Positions 49,269 through 57,899 of a stretch of DNA of 64,000 nt are shown here, piece by piece. Made by a program: the position numbers and the translations under genes. The DNA comes from JBGVMW01 sp045125095 (GTDB taxonomy: Bacteria > Bacillota > Clostridia > Lachnospirales > Lachnospiraceae), in the NCBI GenBank assembly GCA_045125095.1, contig JBGVMW010000037.1, positions 1 through 64,000 on the forward strand. Direction: 5' to 3'. The notes beneath the pieces are model-generated. The model was not told where the DNA came from and ran no database searches. It saw only the letters and a program-made list of their open reading frames with translations. How positions within the stretch are numbered: the first letter of the stretch is position 1; every line of letters starts with the position of its first letter.

Positions 49269-50314
49269 TGAGAAAAATCAGGATTGTAATAATGGGAAAG
49301 ACGGGAGTAGGGAAAAGCACCATTATTAATTCTGTTTTAGGTGAAGAAAAAGCTGAAACAGGTGATGGCACTGCTATTACTCGTGAGAATAAAGTATATG
49401 ACTGTAAAAGAATGATAGAGCTTGGTCAATCCAATACCCCTGAAAGATACTCAAAAGTAAATTATGAGATTTCGTTATACGATACAGTCGGATTGGAAGT
49501 AGATAGTAGAATTACGAGAGACACGCTTAGTAAAATTAAAAAGCATATTCAAGAAGCAAAACAGAATTCGTCTGTCGATGATGTAAATATTGTGTGGTTT
49601 TGTATTAATGAGAGATCTAACCGGTTTGAGACATACGAGGCGGAGTTGATCAAACAGCTTTCGAATGAATTTGAGATTCCTTTTGTAATTGTTTTAACAA
49701 AATGTATTTCAAAAAAGAGTGGAAAATTAGCTGAAGAAATACAAAACAAGATGCCTAATATCCCTATTAGGAGAATACTTGCGTCAGACTATGAATTTGA
49801 TGATGATATAACTATTAAAGCATTTGGTTTGGAAGAATTGCTAAGCATGAGTATTAATGATTATTACGATTACAGGATTAAGGTAATCGATTCGATAATA
49901 GATGAATTGTCGAAACAATCAGATGCAAAGATTAAAGAGATTGAGACCAAAGGAAATGCGTGTATTAGAAAATACTCAGTAGAAGCTGGAAAAATTGGAA
50001 GAATTCCTGGAGGCTGTATACCTTTCGTGCATTCGAAATGCATCAAAATGATTTCTGATTTGAATTCAATTGGGGGTCTATCAAAGGATAAAGAATATGC
50101 CAGTGAAGTTTTTGATGACATCATTGTTGGGATTGTGATGGCGCCTTTTATGACACTACCATTTTTGAGTAAGCTAGCAGCAGAATCTTATATAGAAAGT
50201 GTTGGCGAGAACTATTTAAAAGCAATGATAAACGTTATTAGTTTGTCTTCAAAAGCTGAGCTGAATGATAAAAAACTTGTAAAAGAGAAAATGAAACAGC
50301 AGCTAAAAAAATAG
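49268..50314 (+). CDS. GTPase-like protein 2 (YeeP/Era-type P-loop)
   Basis: 348 aa. P-loop IVIMGKTGVGKSTIINSVLG at residues ~5-24, DTVGLEVDSR (G3) at ~76, VWFCINERSNRFE and FVIVLTKC (G4 position, TKC instead of NKxD). The C-terminal ~140 residues are helical with Gly/hydrophobic segments (GCIPFVHSKCIKMISDL, GIVMAPFMTLPFL), like the DUF697-type tail that lets such GTPases touch membranes. It overlaps GTPase-like gene 1 by one base. Confidence 0.82.
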   Translation: MRKIRIVIMGKTGVGKSTIINSVLGEEKAETGDGTAITRENKVYDCKRMIELGQSNTPERYSKVNYEISLYDTVGLEVDSRITRDTLSKIKKHIQEAKQNSSVDDVNIVWFCINERSNRFETYEAELIKQLSNEFEIPFVIVLTKCISKKSGKLAEEIQNKMPNIPIRRILASDYEFDDDITIKAFGLEELLSMSINDYYDYRIKVIDSIIDELSKQSDAKIKEIETKGNACIRKYSVEAGKIGRIPGGCIPFVHSKCIKMISDLNSIGGLSKDKEYASEVFDDIIVGIVMAPFMTLPFLSKLAAESYIESVGENYLKAMINVISLSSKAELNDKKLVKEKMKQQLKK

Positions 50315-50328
50315 AAGAAGGTGTGTTA

Positions 50329-50940
50329 ATGGGTGAAATAGAACTATCGATTGAAACTAAAGCAGAATCACATCCCACAGATATTTATGTTGTTGGTAAA
50401 GTGGGGGTGGGAAAAAGTTGCTTGATAAGTGCTTTTCTGGGAGAAAACTATAATTTTTCATACGATACAAAGTTGAATGAAAGATATATGGAAAAGAATG
50501 AAAAAGGCTCAGTATGTTTTTTCGATGTAATTGGATTTGAGGAAGACATTGAAAAAGATAGAGTAATAATTGAAAAAATAAAAAAGGAAATAGCAGAAAG
50601 GCCACAGCATAATAATATGGCGATTTGGTACTGTATAAATAGTAATTGTAGGAGATATCCGTTATCTGAACTAGAAATAATAAAAGAATTATTATCAATA
50701 GGTGCTCCGTTAAGTATCATTATAACGCAATGCTATGTTGCAAAAAAGAGAGTCGACGAATTTGCGGAATTTATTAGGCGGGCGAATACTGAAAATGGAA
50801 TGAATGGGATTCCAATTTATAATGTTTTAGCGATGGAGACCGAGTTTGAAATTGATCATGAGAACACAATCAGGATACCTGCTTTTGGATTAGAAGAATT
50901 AATCAGTAAAACAATTGGAATTCTAAATATTAATCAATAA
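50329..50940 (+). CDS. GTPase-like protein 3, G-domain only
   Basis: ATG 50329 follows GAAGGTG. 203 aa, just the G domain: IYVVGKVGVGKSCLISAFLG, FDVIGFEED (G3), IWYCINSNCRRYP, SIIITQCYVAKK (G4 position). It lacks the C-terminal helical domain of proteins 2 and 4 and so may pair with one of them. It lies 14 bp after GTPase 2 and 17 bp before GTPase 4. Confidence 0.8.
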   Translation: MGEIELSIETKAESHPTDIYVVGKVGVGKSCLISAFLGENYNFSYDTKLNERYMEKNEKGSVCFFDVIGFEEDIEKDRVIIEKIKKEIAERPQHNNMAIWYCINSNCRRYPLSELEIIKELLSIGAPLSIIITQCYVAKKRVDEFAEFIRRANTENGMNGIPIYNVLAMETEFEIDHENTIRIPAFGLEELISKTIGILNINQ

Positions 50941-50957
50941 TGAGGAGGTAGTAGAAT

Positions 50958-52169
50958 ATGGGAGACAATAAAACTACAGTGGAAGAAAATAATTCCGATT
51001 TAAGAACGGCCAATATTATGGTTGCCGGAAAGACAGGAACTGGAAAAAGCACACTCCTAAATGCAATTTTTGGTGAAGATGTAGCTGCTACAGGAACTGG
51101 AAGACCGGTTACAGATCATATTGATGAGTATAAGCATGATAGTATTCCGATTCATATTTGGGATACAGTTGGACTAGAGCTTGATTCTGAAAAAACAAGA
51201 CAGTCAATCGAAGAAATTAAGAGAACCATTGCGTCAAAAACTGAGTCTAAGGATAAATTGGATCAAATTCATGCAATTTGGTATTGTATCAATTCTGGAA
51301 GTAATAGATATGAAGGAGCTGAACTTGATTTCATAAAAGAGCTATACGGCATAGGGGTTCCGTTCACAATCGTATTAACTCAATGCTATGGGGCAAAAAA
51401 GAAAATTACCGAATTTGAAGATATTATAAAGAAAATCAATAATGAGATGGGGCTAACTAATATTTCTATTATCCGAGTACTGGCACAGGAATATGAGGTA
51501 GAAATCGATGAGGATAATATTGTGAAAAAGCCGGCTTTTGGATTGGAAGAGTTAGTTGGGGTAACAATGGATCAGTTGCCAGTATATGTACAAAGTGGAT
51601 TCATTGCGGCACAAAAAGTTTGTGAGTCTCTAAAACACGATGAATGTGAAAAATTGATTTGGACTTATGTTGAGAGAGTTAAAGACAATTATTGGAGTAA
51701 GAAAAAAATAGTCAATTGGGACAATGTTCCGATTATTAATATCTTAACTGCTGATGCACATATAAAAGAGCTATTTAAGGATGTTTCAAAGATATACAAT
51801 ACAGAAATACCAGAAGAAGGTCTCGATAAAATTATGAAAGAGCTTGGTGGAATGAACCCCAAAATAGCTTTTAAAGGATTACTTAGTCCGGTAAGTAAGA
51901 AGTTTGATTCCAATGTTGAAAGATTGTATAAAGAAAATGCTACTGGAGGATTCGATGAGGACTATGATAAACTAGCCAAAAATATGAGAGTTGCAAAGGC
52001 TTTGGTCCTTTATGGATACACTTTTTTGGCGGCAATCGAAACATACTGGGAGCAAATTAGGGCAGATGAAATAAAACTTTTAGATAATAAAATTGACATA
52101 CTGGTTCAAGCTGTACGAAAGAAGTTTGACGAAATGATTGCAAACAAGAATAGAAAAGATGAAAAGTAG
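50958..52169 (+). CDS. GTPase-like protein 4 with C-terminal helical domain
   Basis: GAGGAGGTAGTAGAAT precedes the ATG. 403 aa. P-loop MVAGKTGTGKSTLLNAIFG (~22-40), WDTVGLELDSEK (G3), IWYCINSGSNRYEGAE, FTIVLTQCYGAKKK and a FGLEELV ending of the G domain. A ~190-residue helical C-terminus (SKKKIVNWDNVPIINILTADA..., ETYWEQIRADEI) follows. GTPases 2-4 share the WYCIN/WFCIN and FGLEEL blocks, showing tandem duplication. It lies 11 bp before the first microprotein. Confidence 0.82.
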   Translation: MGDNKTTVEENNSDLRTANIMVAGKTGTGKSTLLNAIFGEDVAATGTGRPVTDHIDEYKHDSIPIHIWDTVGLELDSEKTRQSIEEIKRTIASKTESKDKLDQIHAIWYCINSGSNRYEGAELDFIKELYGIGVPFTIVLTQCYGAKKKITEFEDIIKKINNEMGLTNISIIRVLAQEYEVEIDEDNIVKKPAFGLEELVGVTMDQLPVYVQSGFIAAQKVCESLKHDECEKLIWTYVERVKDNYWSKKKIVNWDNVPIINILTADAHIKELFKDVSKIYNTEIPEEGLDKIMKELGGMNPKIAFKGLLSPVSKKFDSNVERLYKENATGGFDEDYDKLAKNMRVAKALVLYGYTFLAAIETYWEQIRADEIKLLDNKIDILVQAVRKKFDEMIANKNRKDEK

Positions 52170-52180
52170 GAGGTCAAGTC

Positions 52181-52282
52181 ATGAATAAATTTTTTAATGT
52201 AAAGAATATTTTTATAGCGATATGCGTGATTATCGTTTTGATTATTGTTGCGGTTGTTCTTAAGAGCTGTGGAGCAAACTAG
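52181..52282 (+). CDS. Single-span membrane microprotein A, 33 aa
   Basis: TAGGAGGTC precedes ATG 52181. MNKFFNVKNIFIAICVIIVL... is one transmembrane helix with a short KSCGAN tail. It aligns with the next microprotein (M-x-K-aromatic-aromatic-N-V-x-N-[IL]-F-I), so the two are tandem paralogs. Predicted role: small membrane anchor or partner for the GTPases or the ATPase (inference). Confidence 0.7.
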   Translation: MNKFFNVKNIFIAICVIIVLIIVAVVLKSCGAN

Positions 52283-52292
52283 GAGGTAGAAT

Positions 52293-52400
52293 ATGACTAA
52301 GTATTGGAATGTGGAAAATTTATTTATTGTGGGTACTGTAGTTACGATTATTATTGCTGTAGTCGCTATATTAAGTAAGGTATGTAAGAAGTCAGATTAA
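52293..52400 (+). CDS. Single-span membrane microprotein B, 35 aa
   Basis: TAGGAGGTAGAAT precedes ATG 52293. MTKYWNVENLFIVGTVVTII... has one membrane span and a KVCKKSD tail. Paralog of microprotein A, which lies 10 bp upstream. The ATPase gene follows 21 bp downstream behind AGGGGGGGAGAGAG. Confidence 0.7.
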   Translation: MTKYWNVENLFIVGTVVTIIIAVVAILSKVCKKSD

Positions 52401-52421
52401 AAGGGGGGGAGAGAGAAAGGT

Positions 52422-55400
52422 ATGGGCATTTTGTCAAATACAAAGCAGTTTATAGCCAGAAAAGCGATAAGTGCTGCTAAAAAAGCTGGAGATGGAATTG
52501 CCACGCTTTCAGCATTAAGCCCTCAACAGCTTCAAGAAATAGAAGATAAAAGACAGGCGTATCTGAGTGAAAAACCAGACATGAATGGGGACGAAGCTCA
52601 GAATACTATTCAAAGAAATATGGGGGCAATTGGAATTGAAGTATATCAGGCGTATCTTGAACAATTAAGTTCAATATATCTTCCGGTTGATACTATGCCT
52701 GAAGCCTTTGATGAAGATAACAGAATCAGATTTTTTGATATTACAAAGTGGGTTACCGACTCAGAAGAACAAAGTTTAGATAAACTGGTAAATGTATATC
52801 ATGTATTAAGTGAAGAAGACTGTAATATCGCTTTGATATACCATAGGACAAAGAATGATTGTAGTATTTCGATGGGGGTTGTAAACACGGACGAGAGCTT
52901 ATCTGATCCAGCAATAGCAGATAAATATTATTCAAGAGTGATTGGTGCAATCAAAGGAAATTTCCCAGGTGTCGATATAGATGGTATTAATTCGAAAGGT
53001 CGTGACTATGGTATTGGAGTACCGAAATATCTGGAAGAATTAGGCGATGAAAAGCACTCAAAATCAATAGCAATTGTATCTAACGTTGCATCAGAAAAAT
53101 CAGAAGATTTTATTAGCCAAAGTATGGAAAAGTTGTTAGATGGAATTGTTCCAGAGAATGAATCGGAAGATTATACTATCGTTTTACTAGCAAAGCCGGT
53201 TAGAGAGCAATTGGAGGAGAAAAATAGATTATACGAGTTGTATACCGCTTTGGCTCCATATGCAAGTTGGCAAACTGGATATACCTATACTCAGTCAGAT
53301 AATGTATCTTCTTCAGCGAATTTTGGCGTGAATTTGGGGGTAAGTGCTGGAGCAAATGCTACTGTAAATACATCACAAGCAACAAGTCTTGCAAAAGCGG
53401 TAACAAAGGGTACACAGCGTACTACTGGAGGTCATCTAGGTAGCAAACATGCTGGTTTGGATCATCATCGCACAAAGCAAAATTCCAGCACAAATACTAA
53501 TACGCAAACACAAACTGATGGAAGCAGTATGGGATATAATGCCTCGGCAAATTTCGGAGTGTCATTCTCACGGTCATCGAGCGTGACTGCACAGATTGGA
53601 AAAAATGAAAGTATTACTCAGACTTATACTAATTATGGAGTTAAGCATACATTAGAAATTATTGAGTCACAGCTAAAAAGAATAGAGGAGAGTGCCGCAC
53701 TTGGAATGTGGGAATTTGCATCTTATATTATCTCAGATAGTCCGGTTATAGCAAATAATGTTGCTCACATGTATTTGGCTCTTACTCAAGGAGAAGAATC
53801 ATACGTGACAAAGTCAGCAGTGAATTTCTGGGATGGAGATATTAACCATGATGTTGCTAAAACAATACTTGCAAGTGTTCAGAAGCTTCAGCACCCGGTT
53901 TTTGGGCTTAGAACATCGTTGGAAGATGAATGGTTAATGTATCCGACAATGGTTACTCCAACAACACCTCTTTCTGGAAAAGAGCTAGCAAAAGCATTGA
54001 ACTTTCCAAGAAAATCTGTAAGTGGGCTTCCGGTTCTAGAAGTGGTTGCGTTCGGTAGAGAACCACACTCGTTATTGGATGATGAGTTAGATTTGGATAT
54101 CGGTTGTGGGTATCATATGCGTAAAAGAATACCTGAGCAGAGGATATCTTTATCCAAAGAAGAACTCACAAAACATACTTTTATCACAGGCTCTACTGGA
54201 TCCGGTAAATCAAATACAGTTTATAGATTATTGGAAAGACTTGGAGAAGAAAAAGTAAAGTTTTTAGTTATTGAGCCGGCTAAGGGGGAATATAAGGATG
54301 AGTTGGGAAAGAAAAAGGGGGTTGTCACATATGGAACTAATCCAAACATGAAAGATGTTGAAATGCTTAGGATTAATCCTTTTAGATTTCCGAAAAATAC
54401 ACATATTCTTGAACATTTGGACCGACTTATTGAAATATTTAATGTTTGTTGGCCTATGTATGCAGCTATGCCGGCGATATTAAAGGATTCTGTTGAAAGA
54501 GCGTACATAAGAAGTGGATGGGACCTTGAAAAATCGGTGAATAAATATGATGAGAATCTATTTCCAACATTTAGTGATGTTATGGGGCAGATTAAGAAAG
54601 TGTTGGAAGAGAGTGATTATTCAGCTGATAACAAAGGCGATTATACAGGTTCTCTGGTTACAAGATTAAACTCACTTACCAATGGTATTAACGGATTGAT
54701 ATTTTGTACGGATGATGTTAAAGATGAGGAATTATTCGACCAAAATGTAATTATAGATTTGAGTAGAGTGGGTTCTACGGAAACTAAGTCGTTAATAATG
54801 GGATTGTTGGTCCTTAAATTACATGAGCATAGAATGGAACAGAGATGTAAAGGGGCAAATCTAAATGATAAGCTTAAACATATTACTGTTTTAGAAGAGG
54901 CTCATAATCTGTTGAAACGTACTTCTACTGAACAGTCAAGTGAAAGCTCTAATATGCTTGGAAAATCTGTCGAACTGTTAGCAAATTCAATTGCAGAAAT
55001 GAGAACGTATGGTGAAGGCTTTATTATTGCGGATCAGTCGCCAGGATTGCTTGATATGTCAGTAATAAGAAACACAAATACAAAAATTATTCTCAGACTA
55101 CCTGATTATTCAGATAGAGATTTGGTGGGTAAGGCGTCAGGATTGACAGATTCACAGATTGTTGAGTTGGCAAAACTTGAAAAAGGTGTGGCTGCAATAT
55201 CACAGAGTGATTGGCTGGAACCGGTGCTTTGTAAGATAGATAAGTATGATGGGGCGGGGCAACCTTTCTTACATTCATTGAAAAATAAAGCGAAGCAGGA
55301 AGTAGTCGATAGCGGAAAAATTAAAGAATCTATCTTGGAATGTATAATGAGTAAAGAAATATACAGAAAAGGTGATCGTGTTGATTTGCAAAAGTTACGA

Positions 55401-55742
55401 AATGTGGTTTTACGGTCAAAATTAGATACTATTGTAAAATGTGATTTTATCGAGTATATCGATTCTGGTAAGGATTCTGCTGTAAAATCTTTGCGTTCAT
55501 TATTATATGATTTCTTTGAAGTCGAGAAGGCAATAAAAGCATCAAAGAAATGTGATAATATTCAGGATTGGGTACATTCAGTTGTAGATAATTTGGCTAT
55601 TCAGATTAATGTCTACTCACAAAAACAAATAGATTTATTACTGGCTTTGCTAATATACGAACAAACAATGCGTGATGCTTCTTACGGTAACATATTAAGA
55701 ACATTCACAGAAATATATAAAAAAGAAGGGAGGGTATTTTAA
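52422..55742 (+). CDS. Large HerA/VirB4-like ATPase with low-complexity insert
   Basis: 1106 aa. The N-terminal ~280 residues are unlike known domains. Residues ~287-400 are Ser/Thr/Asn/Gly-rich with two similar units, SANFGVNLGVSAGANATVN and SANFGVSFSRSSSVTAQIG, and a His-rich GLDHHRTK. The C-terminal ATPase has Walker A TFITGSTGSGKSNTVYRLL (~586-604), Walker B HITVLEEAHNLL (~820-832) and MRTYGEGFIIADQSPGLL, as in HerA/DUF87 translocases. Family members pump DNA or protein. The effector-like genes directly downstream (next ATG overlaps the stop) make a role in moving or loading effectors attractive, but this is inference. Confidence 0.82.
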   Translation: MGILSNTKQFIARKAISAAKKAGDGIATLSALSPQQLQEIEDKRQAYLSEKPDMNGDEAQNTIQRNMGAIGIEVYQAYLEQLSSIYLPVDTMPEAFDEDNRIRFFDITKWVTDSEEQSLDKLVNVYHVLSEEDCNIALIYHRTKNDCSISMGVVNTDESLSDPAIADKYYSRVIGAIKGNFPGVDIDGINSKGRDYGIGVPKYLEELGDEKHSKSIAIVSNVASEKSEDFISQSMEKLLDGIVPENESEDYTIVLLAKPVREQLEEKNRLYELYTALAPYASWQTGYTYTQSDNVSSSANFGVNLGVSAGANATVNTSQATSLAKAVTKGTQRTTGGHLGSKHAGLDHHRTKQNSSTNTNTQTQTDGSSMGYNASANFGVSFSRSSSVTAQIGKNESITQTYTNYGVKHTLEIIESQLKRIEESAALGMWEFASYIISDSPVIANNVAHMYLALTQGEESYVTKSAVNFWDGDINHDVAKTILASVQKLQHPVFGLRTSLEDEWLMYPTMVTPTTPLSGKELAKALNFPRKSVSGLPVLEVVAFGREPHSLLDDELDLDIGCGYHMRKRIPEQRISLSKEELTKHTFITGSTGSGKSNTVYRLLERLGEEKVKFLVIEPAKGEYKDELGKKKGVVTYGTNPNMKDVEMLRINPFRFPKNTHILEHLDRLIEIFNVCWPMYAAMPAILKDSVERAYIRSGWDLEKSVNKYDENLFPTFSDVMGQIKKVLEESDYSADNKGDYTGSLVTRLNSLTNGINGLIFCTDDVKDEELFDQNVIIDLSRVGSTETKSLIMGLLVLKLHEHRMEQRCKGANLNDKLKHITVLEEAHNLLKRTSTEQSSESSNMLGKSVELLANSIAEMRTYGEGFIIADQSPGLLDMSVIRNTNTKIILRLPDYSDRDLVGKASGLTDSQIVELAKLEKGVAAISQSDWLEPVLCKIDKYDGAGQPFLHSLKNKAKQEVVDSGKIKESILECIMSKEIYRKGDRVDLQKLRNVVLRSKLDTIVKCDFIEYIDSGKDSAVKSLRSLLYDFFEVEKAIKASKKCDNIQDWVHSVVDNLAIQINVYSQKQIDLLLALLIYEQTMRDASYGNILRTFTEIYKKEGRVF

Positions 55743-56344
55743 TGGCTGAAGTAGGAAAAAATGATGTTCAAGAAACGAAAGTAAATGAAGCTGAAAATTA
55801 TAAAGAAATTAAGCCAGAAGGCGATGAGACGACAGAAGAAGCAAAATCTTTTTGGGATGATATTTTTTCTGGAGAGACGGAGGATGCAACAGAGGCAGGA
55901 GAAGATGATAATTCCGAGAAGAATATTGAAAAAACACTGGAGGAATATTTTGATGATCTCAAATCAAAATCTGAATGCTCGGAAACTATTCCTGACAAAC
56001 CTTTCGAAGTCTCTGATTTAAAAAAGAGATCACCGGAAGAAAATGCAGAAATGAGAGAAGAGTTTTCAGAAAAGAAGGCTCAATTGAAAAGAGAGTGGGA
56101 GGAGGCCAACGGTCGTCCATGGCCTAAATACGATCATGATATTTATTCTGCAAATGGAAAATTGATTAGAAAAGCAGGTAGTGATTATGATGCGCACCAC
56201 ATACAGCCTTTAGGTATGGGGGGAAAGAATGAAGCGAGTAATCTTACCCCATTAAATGCAGAGGTCCATTATGATAAACAGGGTGTGCATTCTCCAGATA
56301 GTCCATATAGTAAATTAGATCAAATGCTTGGAGGTATGGAATAA
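55742..56344 (+). CDS. Effector-like protein with C-terminal HNH nuclease domain
   Basis: 200 aa. The N-terminus contains YKEIKPEGDETTEEAKSFWD then DIFS (~20-43), shared with the protein at 56722. An acidic linker follows. The C-terminus has YDAHHIQPLGMGGKNEASNL followed by TPLNAEVH, an HNH/His-Me-type nuclease core with AHH and the last His. The short size and modular layout match polymorphic toxin cassettes. The gene overlaps the ATPase stop and the next (immunity-like) start by one base each (TAATG). No signal peptide was seen, so any export would be non-Sec. Confidence 0.75.
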   Translation: MAEVGKNDVQETKVNEAENYKEIKPEGDETTEEAKSFWDDIFSGETEDATEAGEDDNSEKNIEKTLEEYFDDLKSKSECSETIPDKPFEVSDLKKRSPEENAEMREEFSEKKAQLKREWEEANGRPWPKYDHDIYSANGKLIRKAGSDYDAHHIQPLGMGGKNEASNLTPLNAEVHYDKQGVHSPDSPYSKLDQMLGGME

Positions 56345-56703
56345 TGAATAGAGTAGATTATATAAAAGAGCTTGAAGAATTTAAGATTGATTCAAAGAAG
56401 GTTGAGATTATCGAAAAAAAGTATAAAGCCCCACTTTCAGATACGGTTAAAAAAATAGTATCTAATTCAGAAGATAGTGTATTTTTTGACGATGATTACA
56501 GGATTTTATCGTTTGACGAAATAGTAGATGCAGAAAATGACTTGCATGTAGGATTTGCTGAAAAAGGAATAATTCCGATTGTAGACTGTGGAGAAAATGA
56601 TTTTATTGTGTATCATTTTCATGATGATTTTTGGTCAAAATTTAATATCATTGATGAAACAGTATTCAAAAAGCAGGAGACGTTAGAGGATTTTCTAAAA
56701 TAA
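56344..56703 (+). CDS. SUKH/SMI1-like immunity protein
   Basis: 119 aa. The pattern IIPIVDCGENDFIVYHF, then WSKFNIIDE and a final ETLEDFL is the SMI1/KNR4 (SUKH) layout. SUKH proteins are frequent immunity factors for HNH-type toxins. Its start overlaps the nuclease gene stop by one base. It would neutralise the nuclease encoded at 55742; this pairing is inference from position and family. Confidence 0.72.
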   Translation: MNRVDYIKELEEFKIDSKKVEIIEKKYKAPLSDTVKKIVSNSEDSVFFDDDYRILSFDEIVDAENDLHVGFAEKGIIPIVDCGENDFIVYHFHDDFWSKFNIIDETVFKKQETLEDFLK

Positions 56704-56721
56704 AGAACGGAGTGATTTGTA

Positions 56722-57423
56722 ATGATTAGGTTCAGCGATGCTCCTACCCAATTTGAAAAGATTGAGGACCCCTCAAAATTGGAGGGGTATCAATCGATAC
56801 ATCCTTCTGGAGATATTAGCAAAATGGAGGCTCAAGATTTTTGGGATGAGATTTTTTCAGAACCAATAGAAGATAATGCCCAGATTGAAAATAAGATTAA
56901 AAAAGATGTTTACGGAAGATCTGAAGATGAATTTATATTTGATGTTAATACGAATGCCAAAGAGATACAAGAAGCTTTGGCACCATTTAATACTTCAGAG
57001 TGGGCTAAATTGAATGGTTTTGATAAGGAAAAGGCAATAGTAAATTTAGAGAGTACCATTGCTATAATGCTTGGAGTAAAAGATAGACCTAGAATTGAGT
57101 TTTTTGAAGGTGATAAGTGGGATTGTGGATCTTATGTTCCGAACAAAAATGTGATAAAGATTAATAAAAATAACCTAGATTCGCCTTCAGAGTTAGTAAA
57201 TACTATTGCGCATGAAACGCGACATGCATATCAATTTCAACGCGCCTGCAATATTGAAAATTATATGGATTTTCTATATGCATACAATTTTAAGCATTAT
57301 ATTACACCAACCCTTACTGAAAATGGCTATATCAACTTTATTGAGTATCAAGATCAGTTAGTTGAAGCTGAGGCAAGAGCTTTTGCAGAATTATTTGAGA
57401 AGGAGGTTGTGGGAGATGAGTAA
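56722..57423 (+). CDS. Effector-like protein with HExxH metallopeptidase domain
   Basis: 233 aa. The N-terminus carries YQSIHPSGDISKMEAQDFWD then EIFS (~23-47), matching the motif in the nuclease protein. The C-terminal half has VNTIAHETRHAYQFQ (zinc-binding HExxH, ~160-174) and, 50 residues on, QLVEAEARAFAELF, with a Glu as likely third ligand. Similar HETRHAYQ peptidase-like domains occur at the ends of Firmicutes polymorphic toxins. AACGGAGTGATTTGTA precedes the ATG. It overlaps the next gene by 8 bp. The target is unknown. Confidence 0.75.
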   Translation: MIRFSDAPTQFEKIEDPSKLEGYQSIHPSGDISKMEAQDFWDEIFSEPIEDNAQIENKIKKDVYGRSEDEFIFDVNTNAKEIQEALAPFNTSEWAKLNGFDKEKAIVNLESTIAIMLGVKDRPRIEFFEGDKWDCGSYVPNKNVIKINKNNLDSPSELVNTIAHETRHAYQFQRACNIENYMDFLYAYNFKHYITPTLTENGYINFIEYQDQLVEAEARAFAELFEKEVVGDE

Positions 57424-57712
57424 AATAATTAAAGATTTTTATATGGCAGCTCAAATTCCTGCTACCATGATTGATGATAAGTTGGAAAAGTTTAACAGAC
57501 ATCCAGATATTATGAAGGAATTCGAGTATTGGATAAGTAAAAAAGCTTATAAAACTGATTCACCATTGGAGATAGAAGGATATACGGCCCAAAAACTAGC
57601 TGAACTTTCTCCTTTGGTTAGTGGAGAAGGAGCTTTTAATTTATTGATTGAGTTAAGAGAAAATCCTTCAAGAGCTCTTAAAAGAATAAAAAAAGGATTC
57701 TATAAAAGATAG
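57416..57712 (+). CDS. Small protein, putative immunity partner of the peptidase-like effector
   Basis: ATG 57416 follows AAGGAGG inside the preceding gene. 98 aa, helical (MSKIIKDFYMAAQIPATMID...), with YTAQKLAELSPLVSGEGAFN and a basic C-terminus. No family is recognised. Position directly after the metallopeptidase-like gene, with overlap, suggests an immunity protein. It is the last gene before the IS66 element. Confidence 0.6.
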   Translation: MSKIIKDFYMAAQIPATMIDDKLEKFNRHPDIMKEFEYWISKKAYKTDSPLEIEGYTAQKLAELSPLVSGEGAFNLLIELRENPSRALKRIKKGFYKR

Positions 57713-57899
57713 GTTGATTTTCCAGAGTTCCCTCCTGGGAGTCGGGCAAGGAGGGCTAGGGTGGTTCGGAATGGTACCATAAAAAAATAGAATAATTTTA
57801 TAAGCTTTTATATGCCACAAATGGCTTAAAATCATGCTTTACGACGATTAAGTGTAAACGTCAAACCATACGCCTGACGCCAGAATAAACGCCGCTGGT

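Noticed and set aside
49268..52169. Calling the GTPases dynamin-like defence proteins
   Set aside because: They are too short (203-403 aa) and lack a long stalk; they look like Era/YeeP-type P-loop GTPases.
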